Notes: generated by a model from the letters alone, not told the origin. A DNA stretch of 64,000 nucleotides from Phocoena phocoena (GCF_963924675.1 NC_089232.1:43812522-43876521), one strand, 5' to 3'; positions 45,756 to 57,828 are shown, numbered from the stretch's first letter. Program-made: numbers and translations.

Positions 45756-46702
45756 ATGAGAAGACACAGAAATACACAGCAGATGAAGGAGCAAGGTAAA
45801 TACCCACCAAGACCAAACAAATGAAGAGGAAATAGGCAGTCTACCTGAAAAAGAATTCAGAGTAATGATAGTAAAGATGATCCAAAATCTAGGAAATAGA
45901 ATGAAGAAAATACAAGAAACATTTAACAAGGACCAAGAAGAACTAAAGAGCAAACGAACAATGATGAACAACACAATAAATGAAATTTAAAATACTCTAG
46001 AAGGAATCAATAGCAGAATAACTGAGGCAGAAGAATGGGTAAGTGACCTGGAAGATAAAATACTGGAAATAACTACCACAGAGCAGAATAAAGAAAAAAG
46101 AATGAAAACAACTGAGGACAGTCTCAGAGACCTCAGGGACAACATTAAACACACCAACATTCGAATTATGTTGGATCCCAGAAGAAGAAGAGAAAAAGAA
46201 AGGGACTGAGAAAATATTTGAAGAAAAGATAGTTGAAAACTTCCTTAATATGGGAAAGGATAAATCAAGTCAGGAAGCACAAAGAGTCCCATACAGAATA
46301 AATTCAAGGACAAACACGACAAGGCACATATTAATCAAATTATCAAAAACTAAATACAAAGAAAAAATATTAAAAGCAACAAGGGAAAAGCAACAAATAA
46401 CATACAAGGGAATCACCATAAGGTTAACAGCTGATCTTTCAGCAGAAACTCTGCAAGCCAGAAGGGACTGGCAGGACATATTTAAAGTGATGAAAGGGGA
46501 AAATCTACAACCAAGATTACTCTACCCAGCAAGTATCTCATTCAGATTCGACAGGGAAATTAAAACCTTAACAGACAAGCAAAAGCTAAGAGAATTCATC
46601 ACCACCAAACCAGCTTTACAACAAAGGCTAAAGGAACTTCTCTATGCAGGAAACACAAGGAAGGAAAAGACTTACAATAACAAACCCCCCAAAATTAAGA
46701 AA
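45756..46702 (+). pseudogene. L1 ORF1 (RNA-binding chaperone) remnant
   Basis: ORF1p of L1 binds its own RNA as a coiled-coil trimer. The start ATG at 45756 is followed by MRRHRNTQQMKEQ, then a frameshift near 45811 gives a stop at 45822. The next phase carries the coiled-coil part (MIQNLGNRMKKIQETFNKD) but has a TAA at about 45988 in place of a lysine codon. Another shift near 46170 precedes the RRM and C-terminal parts, seen in the frame from 46250 (KATREKQQITYKGITIRLTA, then LQPRLLYPASISF). At the end it reads into ORF2 without a stop (see findings). Confidence 0.88.
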
Positions 46703-49685
46703 ATGGTAACAGGAACATACATATGGTTAACTACCTTAAATATAAATGGATTAAACACTCCAACCAAAAGACACAGACTGGCTGAATGGATACAAAAACA
46801 AGACCCATATATACACTGTCTACAAGAGACCCACTTCAGACCTAGGGACACATATAGACTGAAAGTGAGGGGATGGAAAAAGATATTCCATGCAAATGGA
46901 AATCAACAGAAAGATGAAGTAGCAATTCTCATATCAGACAAAATAGACTTTAAAACAAAGACTATTACAAGAGACAAAGAAGGACACTACATAATGATCA
47001 AGGGATCAATCCAAGAAGAAGATGTAACAATTGTAAATATTTGTGCATCCAACATAGGACCACCTCAATACATAAGACAAATGCTAACAGCCATAAAAGG
47101 GGAAATAACAGTAACACAATAATAGTAGGGGACTTTAACACCCCACTTTGACCAATGGACAGAACATCCAAAATGAAAATAAATAAGGAAACACAGCTTT
47201 ACATGATACATTAAAGAAGATGGACTTAATTGATATTTATAGGACTTCCCATCCAAAAACAACAGAATAAACTTTCTTTTCAAGTGCTCATGAAACATTC
47301 TCCAGGATAGATCATATATTGGGTCACAAATAAAGCTTTGGTAAATTTAACAAATTTGAAATCGTATCAAGTTTCTGTTCCAACCACAACGCTATGACAC
47401 CACATATCAATAACAGGAAAAAAATCTGTAAAAAATACAAACACATGGAGGCTAAATAGTACACTACTAAATAACCAAGAGATCACTGAAGAAATCAAAG
47501 AGGAAATCAAAACATACCTAGGAACAAATGACAATGAAAACACATCACCCCAAACCTATGGGATGCAGCAAAAGCAGTTCTAATAGGGAAGTTTATAGCA
47601 ATACAAGCCTACCTCAAGAAACAAGAAAAATCTCAAATAAACAACCTAACCTTACACCTAAAGCAATTAGAGAAAGAAAAACAAAAAACCCCCAAAGTTA
47701 GCAGAAGGAAAGAAATCATAAAGATCAGATCAGAAATAAATGAAAAAGAAATGAAGGAAACAATAGCAAAGATCAATAAAACTAAATGCTGGTTCTTTGA
47801 GAAAATAAACAAAATTGATAAACCATAAGCCAGACTCATCAAGAAAAAAAGGGAGAAGACTCCAATCAATAGAATTAGACATGAAAAAAGAGAAGTATCA
47901 ACTGACACTGCAGAAACACAAAAGATCATGAGAGATTACTGCAAGCAACTATATGCCAATAAAATGGACAACCTGGAAGAAATGGACAAATTCTTAGAAA
48001 AGTACAACCTTCCAAGGCTGAACCAGGAAGAAATAGGAAATATAAATAGACCATTCACAAGCACTGAAATTGAAACTGTAATTAAAAATCTTCCAATAAA
48101 CCAAAGCCCAGGACCAGATGGCTTCACAGGTGAATTCTATCAAATATTTAGAGAAGAGCTAACACCTACCCTTCTCAAACTCTTCCAAAATATAGCAGAG
48201 GGAGGAACACTCCCAAACTCATTCTACGAGGCCACCATCACCCTGATACCAAAACCAGACAAAGATGTCACTAAAAAAGAAAACTACAGGCCACTATCAC
48301 TGATGAACGTAGATGCAAAAATCCTCAACAAAATATTAGCAAACAGAATCCAACAGCACATTAAAAGGATCATACACCATGATCAAGTGGGGTTTATCAC
48401 TGGAATGCAAGGATTCTTCATTATATGCAAATCAATCAATGGGATACACCATATTAACAAACTGAAGGATAAAAACCATATGATCATCTCAATAAATGCG
48501 GAAAAAGCTTTCAACAAAATTAAACACCGGTTTATAATAAAAACCCTCTAGAAAGTAGGCATAGAGGGAAATTACCTCAACATAATAAAGGCTATATATG
48601 ACAAACCCACAGCCCAGATAGTTCTCAATGGTGAAAAACTGAAACCATTTCCACTAAGATCAGGAGCAAAGCAAGGTTGCCCACTCTCACCACTATTATT
48701 CAATATAGTCTTGGAAGTTTCATCCTCAGCAATCAGAGAAGAAAAAGAAATAAAAGGAATCCAAATCAGAAAAGAAGAAGTAAAATTGTCACTGTTTGCA
48801 GATGACATGATACTATACATAGAGAATCCTAAAGATGCTACCAGAAAACTACTAGAGCTCATCAATGAATTTGGTAAAGTATCAGGATATAAAATTAATG
48901 CACAGAAATCTCTTGCATTCCTAAACACTAATGATGAATAATCTGAAAGAGAAATAAGGAAACAATGGAAACAAAAATAAACAAATGGGACCTAATGAAA
49001 CTTAAAACCTTTTGCACAGCAAAGGAAACCAGAAACAGGATGAAAAGACAATCCTCAGAATGGGAGAAAATATTCGCAAACAAAGCAACTGACAAAGGAT
49101 TAATCTCTAAAATATACAGGCAGCTCATTCAACTCAATATCAAAAAAAAAAACAAACAAACAACCCAATCCAAACATGGGCAGAAGACCTAAATAGACAT
49201 TTCTCCAAAGAAGATATATAGATTGCTAACAAGCACAAGAAAGGATGCTCAACATCACTAATCATTAGAGAAATGCAAATCATAACTACAATGAGGTATC
49301 ACCTCACACTGGTCAGAATGGCCATCATCAAAAAATCTACACCAATAAATGTTGGAGAGAGTGTGGAGAAAAGGGAACCCTCTTGCACTGTTGGTGGGAA
49401 TGAAAATTGATATAGCCACTATGGAGAACAGTATGGAGGTTCCTTAAAAAACTAAAAATGGAGCTATCATATGACCCAGCAATCCCACTACTGGGCATAT
49501 ACCCTGAGAAAACCATAATTCAAAAAGTGTCATGTTCCACAATGTTCATTGCAGCTCTATTTACAATAGCCAGGACATGGAAGCAACCTAAGTGTCCATC
49601 AATAGATGAATGGATAAAGAAGATGTGGCACATATATACAATGGAACATTACTCAGCCATAAAAAGAAATGAAATTGAGTTATAG
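46703..49685 (+). pseudogene. L1 ORF2 (endonuclease / reverse transcriptase) remnant
   Basis: Starts at the ATG at 46703. The endonuclease domain shows LNINGLNTPTKRHRLAEW and the catalytic-Glu segment CLQETHF near 46820. It stops at 47120-47122. The RT domain follows in later frames (47928-48551: [19 protein letters not shown]; 48711-48941: [11 protein letters not shown]). The FADD motif at 48795-48806 is intact, unlike in the other two L1 RT copies here. A 733-bp deletion at about 48963 removes the part after the RT core. C-terminal sequence resumes at [11 protein letters not shown] and ends [13 protein letters not shown] near 49680. Several stops make it non-functional. Confidence 0.9.
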
Positions 49686-50141
49686 GTGGATGGACCTAGA
49701 GGCTGTCATACAAAGTGAAGTAAATCAGAAAGAGAAAAACAAATACCATATGCTAACACATATATATGGAATCTAAAAAAAAAAAATGGTTCTGAAGAAC
49801 CAGGGGCAGGACAGTAATTAAGATGCAGAAGTAGAGAATGGACTTGAGGACACAGGAAGGGAGAAGGGAAAGCTGGGACGAAGTGAGAGAGTGGCATGGA
49901 TATATATACACTACCAAATGTAAAATAGATAGCTAGTGGGAATCAGCCGCATAGCACAGGGAGATCACCTCAGTGCTTTGTGACCACCTAGAGAGGTGGG
50001 ATAAGGAGGTTGGGAGGGAGATGAAAGAGGGAGGAGATATGGGGATATATGTATACATATAGCTGATTCACTTTGTTATAAAGCAGAATCTAACACACAG
50101 TTGTAAAGCAATTATACTCCAATAAAGATGTTAAAAAAATA
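49686..50141 (+). other. L1 3' UTR and A-rich tail
   Basis: Non-coding 3' part of the long L1: 'gaggctgtcatacaaagtgaag', 'tagctagtgggaatcagccgc', 'gctgattcactttgttataaag', 'gcaattatactccaataaag', then an A-rich end before the second target copy. Related tails occur alone at 4893-5085 and 42551-42691. Confidence 0.88.
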
Positions 50142-50156
50142 AAAGGTCGCTGGTAG

Positions 50157-50536
50157 ATCGAATGCTCACAAATTGGGGACCTGCTTCCTAGAATGTGTTG
50201 AAGAATGATCTCAACATCTCCTACTTTCTTGGTGACACAAATAGTCAACAGCCAGTCATATTTATTATCAATAGATGGCTCTCTTTTATTCTTTAACTAA
50301 CATATTGGTTCTTGGAAGGAACACAAAAGTATTTCTGAAGGCAACAACTGCCTAACTCCAGTAAATTTTCTCCTTTCTGTGCCTACAACAGTAGACACAA
50401 AAGAACTAGAGAATAATAAATGAAGAAAGTAATACAATTTAATATAAGAATAATTTAAGTAACTCACTGTTTCCATTGGGCTGATTTCTTAAAAGTCTGG
50501 ATCTCACTCACTAGTACATTTCCTTTTTTTAAAATT
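50157..50536. other. Unassigned non-coding stretch
   Basis: Nothing recognised. Confidence 0.4.
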
Positions 50537-51420
50537 TATTCAATAAATATTTGCCTATAGGGCTTCCCTGGTGGTGCAGCGGTTAAGAATCCGCCTGCCA
50601 ATGCAGGGGACACGTTTGATCCCTGGTCCAGGAAGATCCCACATGCCGCGGAGCAACTAAGCCCGTGTGCCACAACTACTGAGCCTGCGCTCTAAACCCC
50701 ATGAGCCACACCTACTGAGCCCACGTGCCACAACTACTGAAGCCCACGCACCTAGATCCTGTGCTCCACAACTAGAGAAGCCACCGCAATGAGAAGCCGG
50801 CGCACCGCAACGAAGAGTAGCCCCCGCTCGCTGCAACCAGAGAAAAGCCCGCATGCAGCAACGAAGACCCAACGCAGCCAAAAATAAAATAAAAATAAAT
50901 AAGTTTATTTTTTAAAAATATATATTTGCCTATAGTTTCTATGTGCCAAGTGCTGGGCTAGGTTTTAGGTAGGCAGCTATAATCCCAGCGCCTCACAAAG
51001 TTTCAGACTAGTAAAGCTAGGAGAAGACTGGCAGGGAGCAGGTACCAAACAAATAAATATACATTTCCAATCTGTAATAGATGCTGTGACAGGGAATAAC
51101 ATGAGGGAATCTACTGAAAGGGAGTAGGAGTGAAAAGCATTGCAGGTAAAGGAATCTACCTGTATGGGTACTGAATGAATTGAGAGAAAAACAATGTGGC
51201 TCAACAAGTGAGCAAAGGGGCAAGTGGCATGAAATAAGCTTACAAGACCTTGCAGGAGTCTGGATTACATTCTAAGTCCAAGAAAAGCACTGAAGGCCAA
51301 AGCCAGGAAGATATTACCCAATATATATTTTAGAAGTATCACTCTGATTGCTGGATGAAGGATAGATCTGAAGAGGTTCAAGAGTTGATGCCAGGAGATC
51401 AAATGGAACCAGGGTCTCTT
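50537..51420 (-). repeat. L2 LINE (reverse), split by a SINE
   Basis: 3' end at 'tattcaataaatatttgcc', then after the SINE 'ctatgtgccaagtgctgggc', 'gcagggagcaggtaccaaac', 'aagaccttgcaggagtctgg', 'tagaagtatcactctgattgctgg', 'aagaggttcaagagttgatgcc'. This is the reverse L2 3' region. The frames 50977-51223 and 51265-51450 are within it and are not genes. Confidence 0.65.
50561..50921 (+). mobile_element. Long CHR (CHR-1-like) SINE inside L2
   Basis: Complete long form from 'ggcttccctggtggtgcagc' to 'acccaacgcagccaaaaata' and an A/T-rich tail. The perfect 14-bp duplication atatttgcctatag at 50547-50560 and 50922-50935 splits L2. Body differs from the copy at 36067 by scattered CpG changes. Confidence 0.95.
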
Positions 51421-51554
51421 GAAAAAAAATAGGTTATAAATGATAGACACATCCTGTCAAAATCTGTCCAGGCCCTGGGGGGAAAGGGCCTTCTTCATAT
51501 TACTTATTACTGTTTGACATTATATATTTATTGATTTATATAATTGTATATCTG

Positions 51555-51695
51555 TTCAGTGCCTGCCTCTCCCGTTAGAAAGTAAGTTTGGTGAGGATAG
51601 GAAGGTTGCCTTTTTCACTCCTGTATCCTCAGTGCATAGAACATTGTCTGCCACATAGATTCTCAATAAATATTTCACTAAATGAATGAATGAGA
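51555..51695 (+). repeat. L2 LINE 3' end
   Basis: 'ccgttagaaagtaagtttggtg', 'aggatgcctttttcactcctgta'-like segment, 'tcctcagtgcatagaacattg', 'gattctcaataaatatttcac', 'aatgaatgaatgag': the L2 terminus with its short repeat end. Confidence 0.75.
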
Positions 51696-52348
51696 CATGT
51701 ATTTAATCCTTTTATGAAGCAAAGGACCATTCTGTAAAGCAAATCATCAGCCTCTTTCTTACTCATTTTGAAAGCCTGGATCTTTTTACCTCAACTGAGA
51801 GGAACTTGAGGGAAGAGTAAACCAAGACAAACAAAGTTTATTGTACTGAATGGAATGACCTCATAAAACGTAAATTCCAGGAAGACAGAGACCTTGAATG
51901 TGCCTATTATGTATTTTAATGAATAAATTAATGAAACCAGAGCTCAGAGCACTTGTCTGTGGTTTCCAGAATTGTGCTCTTTTAACAGATAATAAACAAC
52001 TTTGCATTTTAAGATGGTATTTTAGCTATTCATCAAAGCATTTAAAGTCATCTGATTTGACAGCTCTCATAGCAAACTGGTTGGCATTAGTTGCAAAATA
52101 AAAGGCTTCCACCTATTTCAGGGAAAAAACAAACAAAACAGTATCATGGCATGGTCTGCAATAAAACTGGCAGAATGATCTATCCATTCATCTACGTCAA
52201 GGCTCTCTGAAGAAACCCAGACTTCAGGAGTGAATTGTCATCACTGGATGTCAACATACTTCAGAGGGTGATCACTGGATACTAAGGTCAGCAAGTTAGC
52301 AAGTTTCCTTCAGCTGGAAATTGCTTCCTAAGGCAAGCTCTACAAGGC
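51696..52348. other. Unassigned non-coding stretch
   Basis: No gene or repeat recognised. Confidence 0.45.
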
Positions 52349-52789
52349 TGTATTAGTTTTCTGTTGCTGCTGTAACAAATTACCACAAACTTGGTGGCTT
52401 AAAACAACAGAAATTTATTCTCTCACAGTTCTGGAGATCAGAAGCCCAAAATCAAGGTGTCAGCAAGGTTTTGTTCCTTCTGGAGGTTCTGAGGGAGAAT
52501 CTATTCCACACCTCTCTCCTAGCTTCTGGTGGCCTCTGACAATCCTTGGCTTGTAGACTTATCATTCCAATCTCTGCGTCCTTCTTTACATTGCCTTCTT
52601 ATCTGTGTCTTCTCTCTTCTCTTCCAAGAACACTTGTCATTGGATTTAGGGCTATCCTAGTCCAAGATGATCTCATCCCAAGATCCTTAACTTAATTGCA
52701 TCTGCAAAGACTCTTTTTATCAAATAAGGTCATATTCACAGGTTCTAGATGGACATATATTTTGGGAGGCCACCATTCAACCCACTACA
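52349..52789 (-). mobile_element. MLT1-type LTR (ERVL-MaLR), solitary
   Basis: Old endogenous retrovirus-like LTR in reverse. It opens 'tgtattagttttctgttgctg', 'taacaaattaccacaaacttgg', 'ttctcacagttctggagatc' and closes 'aggccaccattcaacccacta' and 'ca'. TG...CA ends are kept, and 'acaagg' is present on both sides (52342-52347 and 52787-52792), in line with a 5-bp duplication. No internal region or viral genes are present. Confidence 0.88.
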
Positions 52790-52792
52790 AGG

Positions 52793-54179
52793 AATAAAGC
52801 AAGGTTAAAGTGTAAAAAAATGTGCAATTCCAATGAGGTAGCTCTCTGAATTAATATGACCAGAATAGGTACTTGCAGGGAAAGAGGGGAAAGATATTTT
52901 GTTTTGGCATAAGGTCACAACTTTTTTTTCTTAATGAATAGAAAAACTAAAGAGGAGAAGTAGGTGCCTAATTATTTAATTAATTCTGATGAATCGATAT
53001 CAGAGTCCCTTGAAGGGCACCCAAGTTAAGGGGAGGGCCGTAACCATGAAAGTGGGTAGGCAGTAGAGGAGGCATTACTAGGTATCCTAGACAGCTCTTT
53101 GAGCCTGTCAGGAGCATCAGCTCTGTACTACATTACTTCCCCTGCCCTCATATCTCCAAACTATTTTGGAGAAAAGCCTCTCCAAACCTTGAGCTTTTCT
53201 CTAGGTCCTGAGACACCAAACTAGCAACCCAAATCTAACTCTGGATGTTGACCTCTTGTCTAACCACTTGATTTTTGGTGCTTGACGTTGAACTGTACCC
53301 CTACTGAGATGAACCCCCTACAGCAGCTCAAGGTGAAAGACCCGATCCCTTTCCCTGACCATCAACCCCCAAACCCATCTTTCCTCTTTGATGTGCAGAA
53401 GCGATAGGTTGTCCCAAATTCAACAGATGCTTGTGCGTTGTCCAGAACCCCTTTCTTTACACACTCCCTGGAGATGTGGTGTGGAAGAAACAGCCAGCCT
53501 TGGCTGACAGCTTGGGCGACATTACAAGGCACATGAGGCAGGAAGAAGCACTGCCAAGGTTTCGTTTCTGTTTTTGCTGGTCTCTACCGTGGTTTCCAAT
53601 GAAAAGAACAGTTTTAAGAAGGTAAAGTTGGCAGGGCCACACTGTGTCAATGGGCTACTTTCAGCTTTGAAGAGCACAGTTTTTCCTTTTCTTGGGGTAC
53701 AGTCCTCTGGAAGGCTGGAATTCATATCTGGCATAGTACTTCACCAGAATCAATTGTACATGTTTAAAATTGTACTTTTAATGTTATTTTAAGTACCTAT
53801 TTTATAATTCCAATAAACTACTCTCAAGCATGACGTAAGGCTGATTAATGACACTTCTCTGGTACACCAAGAGCTCTCAGTTCTGCCTTGTGCCTCAGTG
53901 CTCACCTGAGGCATCCCATTAATCATTGTTATGCCACAGTCTGTCCTATCATATTGCTTAATTACCTTTTCTGTTACTCATTCGTCTACTCCATTAATCC
54001 TCACAGAACAAATTCATCAAACACTGAAGCCCTGAAGAAATGGTGTTCCTGATCTTGCCAGAACCTAGCCCTAGAAGCAGCTTATCCCTAAAAGATGGAA
54101 GGATCCCAAGACTCCTGATAATCAAGAAAAACAACCCTACATAAGGGAATCTTGTCTCTCTATCTGCTTTGCAGACCCA
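52793..54179. other. Repeat-poor non-coding stretch
   Basis: About 1.4 kb with no recognised transposon. Frames 53431-53625 (+) and 53522-53734 (-) overlap and lack known domains. Confidence 0.45.
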
Positions 54180-54385
54180 AACCTTACCCACCTTTTAAGG
54201 CTCAGCTAAATCCTTGCAACCTCCATGAATTCCTCCTTAATTAAGTCTCTTCTTGCCAATATCACAATCTACATTACTCAACCTTGTTATTTTGCTTCAT
54301 TCTTTGTGGTTTTGTTTATGAATATTAATTCAGCTGAACTGTGAATTTCCTTAGGATAGGCTTCATGTTTAATACTCTTTAATAA
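54180..54385 (+). repeat. L2-like 3' remnant
   Basis: 'aaaccttacccaccttttaagg', 'ctcagctaaatccttgcaacc', 'tccatgaattcctccttaatta', later 'ctgtgaatttccttaggatagg'. This follows the L2 3' order (cttcaagactcagctcaaatg, ctccatgaagccttccctga). Diverged. Confidence 0.5.
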
Positions 54386-54407
54386 TAATGAAGAATAAGA
54401 ATTACAA

Positions 54408-54625
54408 GTAATAATAGTAACATCTATTGACTTTATTATGTACCACGTACTGGGGTCAGTGGTTTACATAGGTTAGCTCAATTAATTATATTTGATGGAA
54501 GTGCTTTTATTGTCATCTTCACTGCACAGAGGTGAAAGTGCCCATGTTCACACAGCCAGTAAAACAGGTATATAAAGTCTGGAAACCTGAGTCCAAATCC
54601 AAGTGCTAGACCACTAAGTAGCACT
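54408..54625 (-). repeat. MIR SINE (reverse)
   Basis: 'taacatctattgactttatta', 'gtaccacgtactggggtcag', 'ttgtcatcttcactgcacagagg', 'ttcacacagccagtaaaacag', 'aagtgctagaccactaagtag': reverse MIR, nearly full length. Confidence 0.78.
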
Positions 54626-56934
54626 ACCTTTTCTCATAACCTTCGCAGTGCCTGGCAGTGTACTCAGGCACACTCTTAATTTGCTTAATTGTTTAATTAA
54701 TTAATCAATTGTTTAGCTTGGATGAAAATCCCTATTCTTCACAATGGAAAGAAGAAGAAAAATGTGGGTCCAGATTAGAATAAGAACAAGAGAGAGGGAA
54801 AATCTAAACCTGAAAGAAAAAAAAATGATTGGTAGGTATTTGGAATGGGAGAAAAGTACTCGAAAGATCAGGTGTACAGAATTTTATGTTCTATGGAAGA
54901 TATTTCCATATAAAATTTAAATAAAATTTTTAAATTTAATAGGGGCACAGTGAAGCCATAACATAGTTTCATGATATCACACTTTGTTCTAGGAGACAAA
55001 ATAGTGACTGGACCAATACACTACTATCGTATATGTTTCTCGTCACTTTTTCACTGACTCATACCCAGCATTTCCTAACCCTTTTTCCTCATACAGTCAA
55101 TAGGAACCATACTCACAATCTCTCCTAATGCGGCACTAAGGGCAAAAATGCAGGTGTCTGTTCTCTCCTACCAAAAACTGTGCAGTAAGATGTACCAAAA
55201 TAGAAATGGACTTTTTAGTCATGACAAATTATTTTCCAATATGAGAATCATCAGAAATAACCCTTTGCATTTCAGAATATTTAAAAGACAGATATATCAT
55301 TAAATCACAGAAGATAACTGGATAGCGTGTATTTTAAGTTACTGAACTCATTAGGCAAATTGTCTTACCAGTAAGCAAAGCAAATTACATCTGTTTAACT
55401 TCATACCTTTGGTTTAGAAGGTTGTTGATATAGGTTAAAATGGAAAACTCGGTGGATATCAGAAACAGTTGAGGCCAGCATCAGTCACATATGCCCTGTT
55501 GTGAAGGTTGAAAGAGTGGATTTTTTCAGAATTATTGGACGAGAATAGAAGACTTTAGCTGCTGGGAGTGAGGTGAGGTTAGGGATATCACCCAAGATGA
55601 GAAATGACCCACCATGCTGAGTCCAAAAACACCAACAATTAGCTTTGCCTGTTTCATATTATTACATAAACCTGGAAACTGACATTGTTGGGAAAAATGA
55701 AGTTAGCATATTCAAATTCTACTTAAGATTCCAATACTCATATAAAATCATAGAATTTTGAAAATTAGAGACAGTGAAGCCAAAGAGCACACTCTTAAGT
55801 GAATACTAGAGGAACATTTTACCATCGCCTTCCTCAACTCAACATATTTTCATCTATTTGGTGTATATAATGGTTGTTTGCACATGCTCACAGCAAAAGA
55901 ACTAACTTCACATATCAGAGTGTTTTAGTTTTATATTACCTCTTCTGTTTATGTTTTTTTTTTTTTTTTTTAGCTGAATATTGTCTTCAGAACTGAATTA
56001 GATTTCAGGAGAGAGCAGATTTTCCTAGGATCCCTCACACCAGCTACAAGAGTGCTGGACAACATAAGAGGCCCTAGGTAAATAGCGCTTTTCCTTGCTG
56101 TCTTAGGAAAGGAGTTTTTAATCCCTCCAGTGATAAGAATGAGGAGAAAAAAATCAAGTGGGAAAATTCAGTTCTGCAAATAATTGCTATTTCCCTAACA
56201 AGGGCAAAGCACTGTGCTGCAGCACCATCCTACAGGGGTACGTAAAATATCAGATTTCCATACATCATCACAAAGGTCTTCAGAAAACCCTGGTGAGATA
56301 AATAATTAGCAAATGCCATGAGGATCCACAATAAGTAGCATAATTCTAATAGAAAACTTGTCCTGAATATTGGAGAACTCATGGAAAACTGAGGCCTCCT
56401 ACCTCCCAGATTTATATTCTATCCACTTCAGAAATCCTTCTCCAGTCCTAATTCTTATCCCAAAATCTGTCCCAAACGTCACTTATTCCCAGTGACTCCC
56501 AACACTGGCAGAATTAGAGAACTCCTAGAAACACTTCTAAACATTAGCCTCTTGTACATAAAGACTAATTCAGAAGACGGATTCTTAGTGCTGGGAGACT
56601 TGCTGATAACATGTCTACTTGTTTAAATTACTCTTCAATGTTCCCATTTTCCATAATCTTTTCTTGAAACTTCTATAATTATCGTAGCTACAAAACAGCC
56701 TTGGATTAGCTAACTTGTGCCATCTAAAGGCTATAGTGAGAACCTCTTTGATGAAGAAAAATAAAATAAATAATAAATGATAAATAAATTAATTAAAAAT
56801 ATTCATATCAGGCTCTCCGCAAAACGAATTCAGCAAAACTGTTCTGTGTGAGGCTAAAATGTAAAACAGATAATAAGGGCTTGGGCAGATATTATTGATA
56901 TTATTTCAAATTAGAATAAAGGAGAAAATCAAGA
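54626..56934. other. Long repeat-poor non-coding stretch
   Basis: About 2.3 kb with no recognised repeat, few open frames, and one exon-like segment at 55974-56077 described separately. Confidence 0.5.
55974..56077 (+). other. Candidate exon (unassigned)
   Basis: A run of 18 T (55954-55971) followed by AG (55972-55973) makes a plausible 3' splice site. After 104 bases, ctag|gtaaat at 56074-56083 makes a fair 5' splice site. The first frame is open throughout (LNIVFRTELDFRREQ near the start, VLDNIRGPR near the end) while the other two hold stops early. I do not recognise the peptide. It may equally be chance: a long T-run can be a homopolymer, and 104 bases without a stop is not rare. Confidence 0.25.
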
Positions 56935-57060
56935 AACCTCCAAGCTCTAGCCTTGGTTCTGTTGCCTATAAGCTGTGGGACATTAGGCACATTACTTAAT
57001 CTCTCTGGACCTCATACTTCTCATCTATAAAATAAAAGCATTGAACATGATTTCAAAAGA
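56935..57060 (+). repeat. MIR SINE core (forward)
   Basis: 'tggttctgttgcctataagctg', 'gggacattaggcacattactt', 'aatctctctggacctcatac', 'ctcatctataaaataaaagc': forward MIR core. Confidence 0.8.
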
Positions 57061-57199
57061 TATTTGACAATATAATTTTTTAATTTTATGAAATGAAATA
57101 TTTACATGAAATTCAAGAAAATGGGTAGGTTTAAAGGAGAATTAGTGAATTAAGAGAGAAGTAGAGTAAGCCAGAGGCTTTCACAGTCCTCCCCCACTT

Positions 57200-57600
57200 T
57201 TCAACTATTTCCTCCTTTTCTGGGTATCCAGTGGCATATGTTTTCCAGGCTCCGTCACAGTTAGGTTTTGACCAAGTAACTGAGTTCTAGTCAAAGAAAT
57301 GTCAGTATAATGATAAGTGCCTCTTCCATGTCTAGCCCATAAAAGTGCCACATGTGTGACACCCACCATGCTCTTCCCCCTTCTGCCAGCTTGATGTCGA
57401 CATGGGCAAACAACTTCAGAGGAAATGGGCATCGGTGTAACACTTGGAAGAGACCCGCCTTATTTACCAGAAACACCCCTTTGGGATTTTATACAAACAA
57501 GAGACAAACTTATTTCATGATTTAGCCATTACATATCATCATGTTTTAGCCATTGCATTTCATTGTTATATCAGGCAGCGATACTCTAACTGGTACAACA
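57200..57600 (+). repeat. Possible LTR-type remnant
   Basis: The order 'cttccatgtctagcccataaaag', 'ccaccatgctcttcccccttctgcc', 'atcaggcagcgatactctaactgg' and 'taca' resembles old mammalian LTR-type repeats that end 'taactgatac'. I cannot name it. Frames on the minus strand (57205-57432) are not supported. Confidence 0.35.
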
Positions 57601-57828
57601 ATAATTTTTCATTCAAATTGACGAAGGACAGATTTGTGTTCCTTCTTTCTGGAATCCCTTAAAAAATACCAAATCGAAAACCATGTGAGACATATGACTT
57701 TCTAATTTTGTGCTATAAACTTAAGAATTGCAATGTTTGGCTATTACCTCAAGAAAACAAAAAGTAAAGAAAGCGCCATGAACCATGATAAATAGGATGA
57801 CAGAATCAGAGCTAAAAGGAAGGCAGAG

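Larger units (their letters stand above)
43624..50141 (+). mobile_element. Near full-length L1 retrotransposon
   Basis: LINE-1 of about 6.5 kb between a 15-bp target duplication: aaaggtcactggtag at 43609-43623 and aaaggtcgctggtag at 50142-50156, one mismatch. It has a GC-rich 5' UTR, broken ORF1, broken ORF2 and a 3' UTR ending 'attatactccaataaagatg' and an A-rich tail. Its 5' end begins just after the duplication with 'gggaccttcaagatggtag', so it is likely full length at the 5' side. Compared with the L1 at 19-21 kb it lacks 733 bp within ORF2. Immobile because of frameshifts and stops. Confidence 0.93.

Noticed and set aside
46250..47122. 290-codon open frame, longest in the window, as a possible gene
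   Set aside because: Both halves are L1 protein sequence (ORF1 end and ORF2 endonuclease start) inside an L1 with target duplications.
52349..52789. Possible provirus, with a search for a partner LTR and gag/pol
   Set aside because: No internal region or second LTR nearby; it is a solitary LTR.
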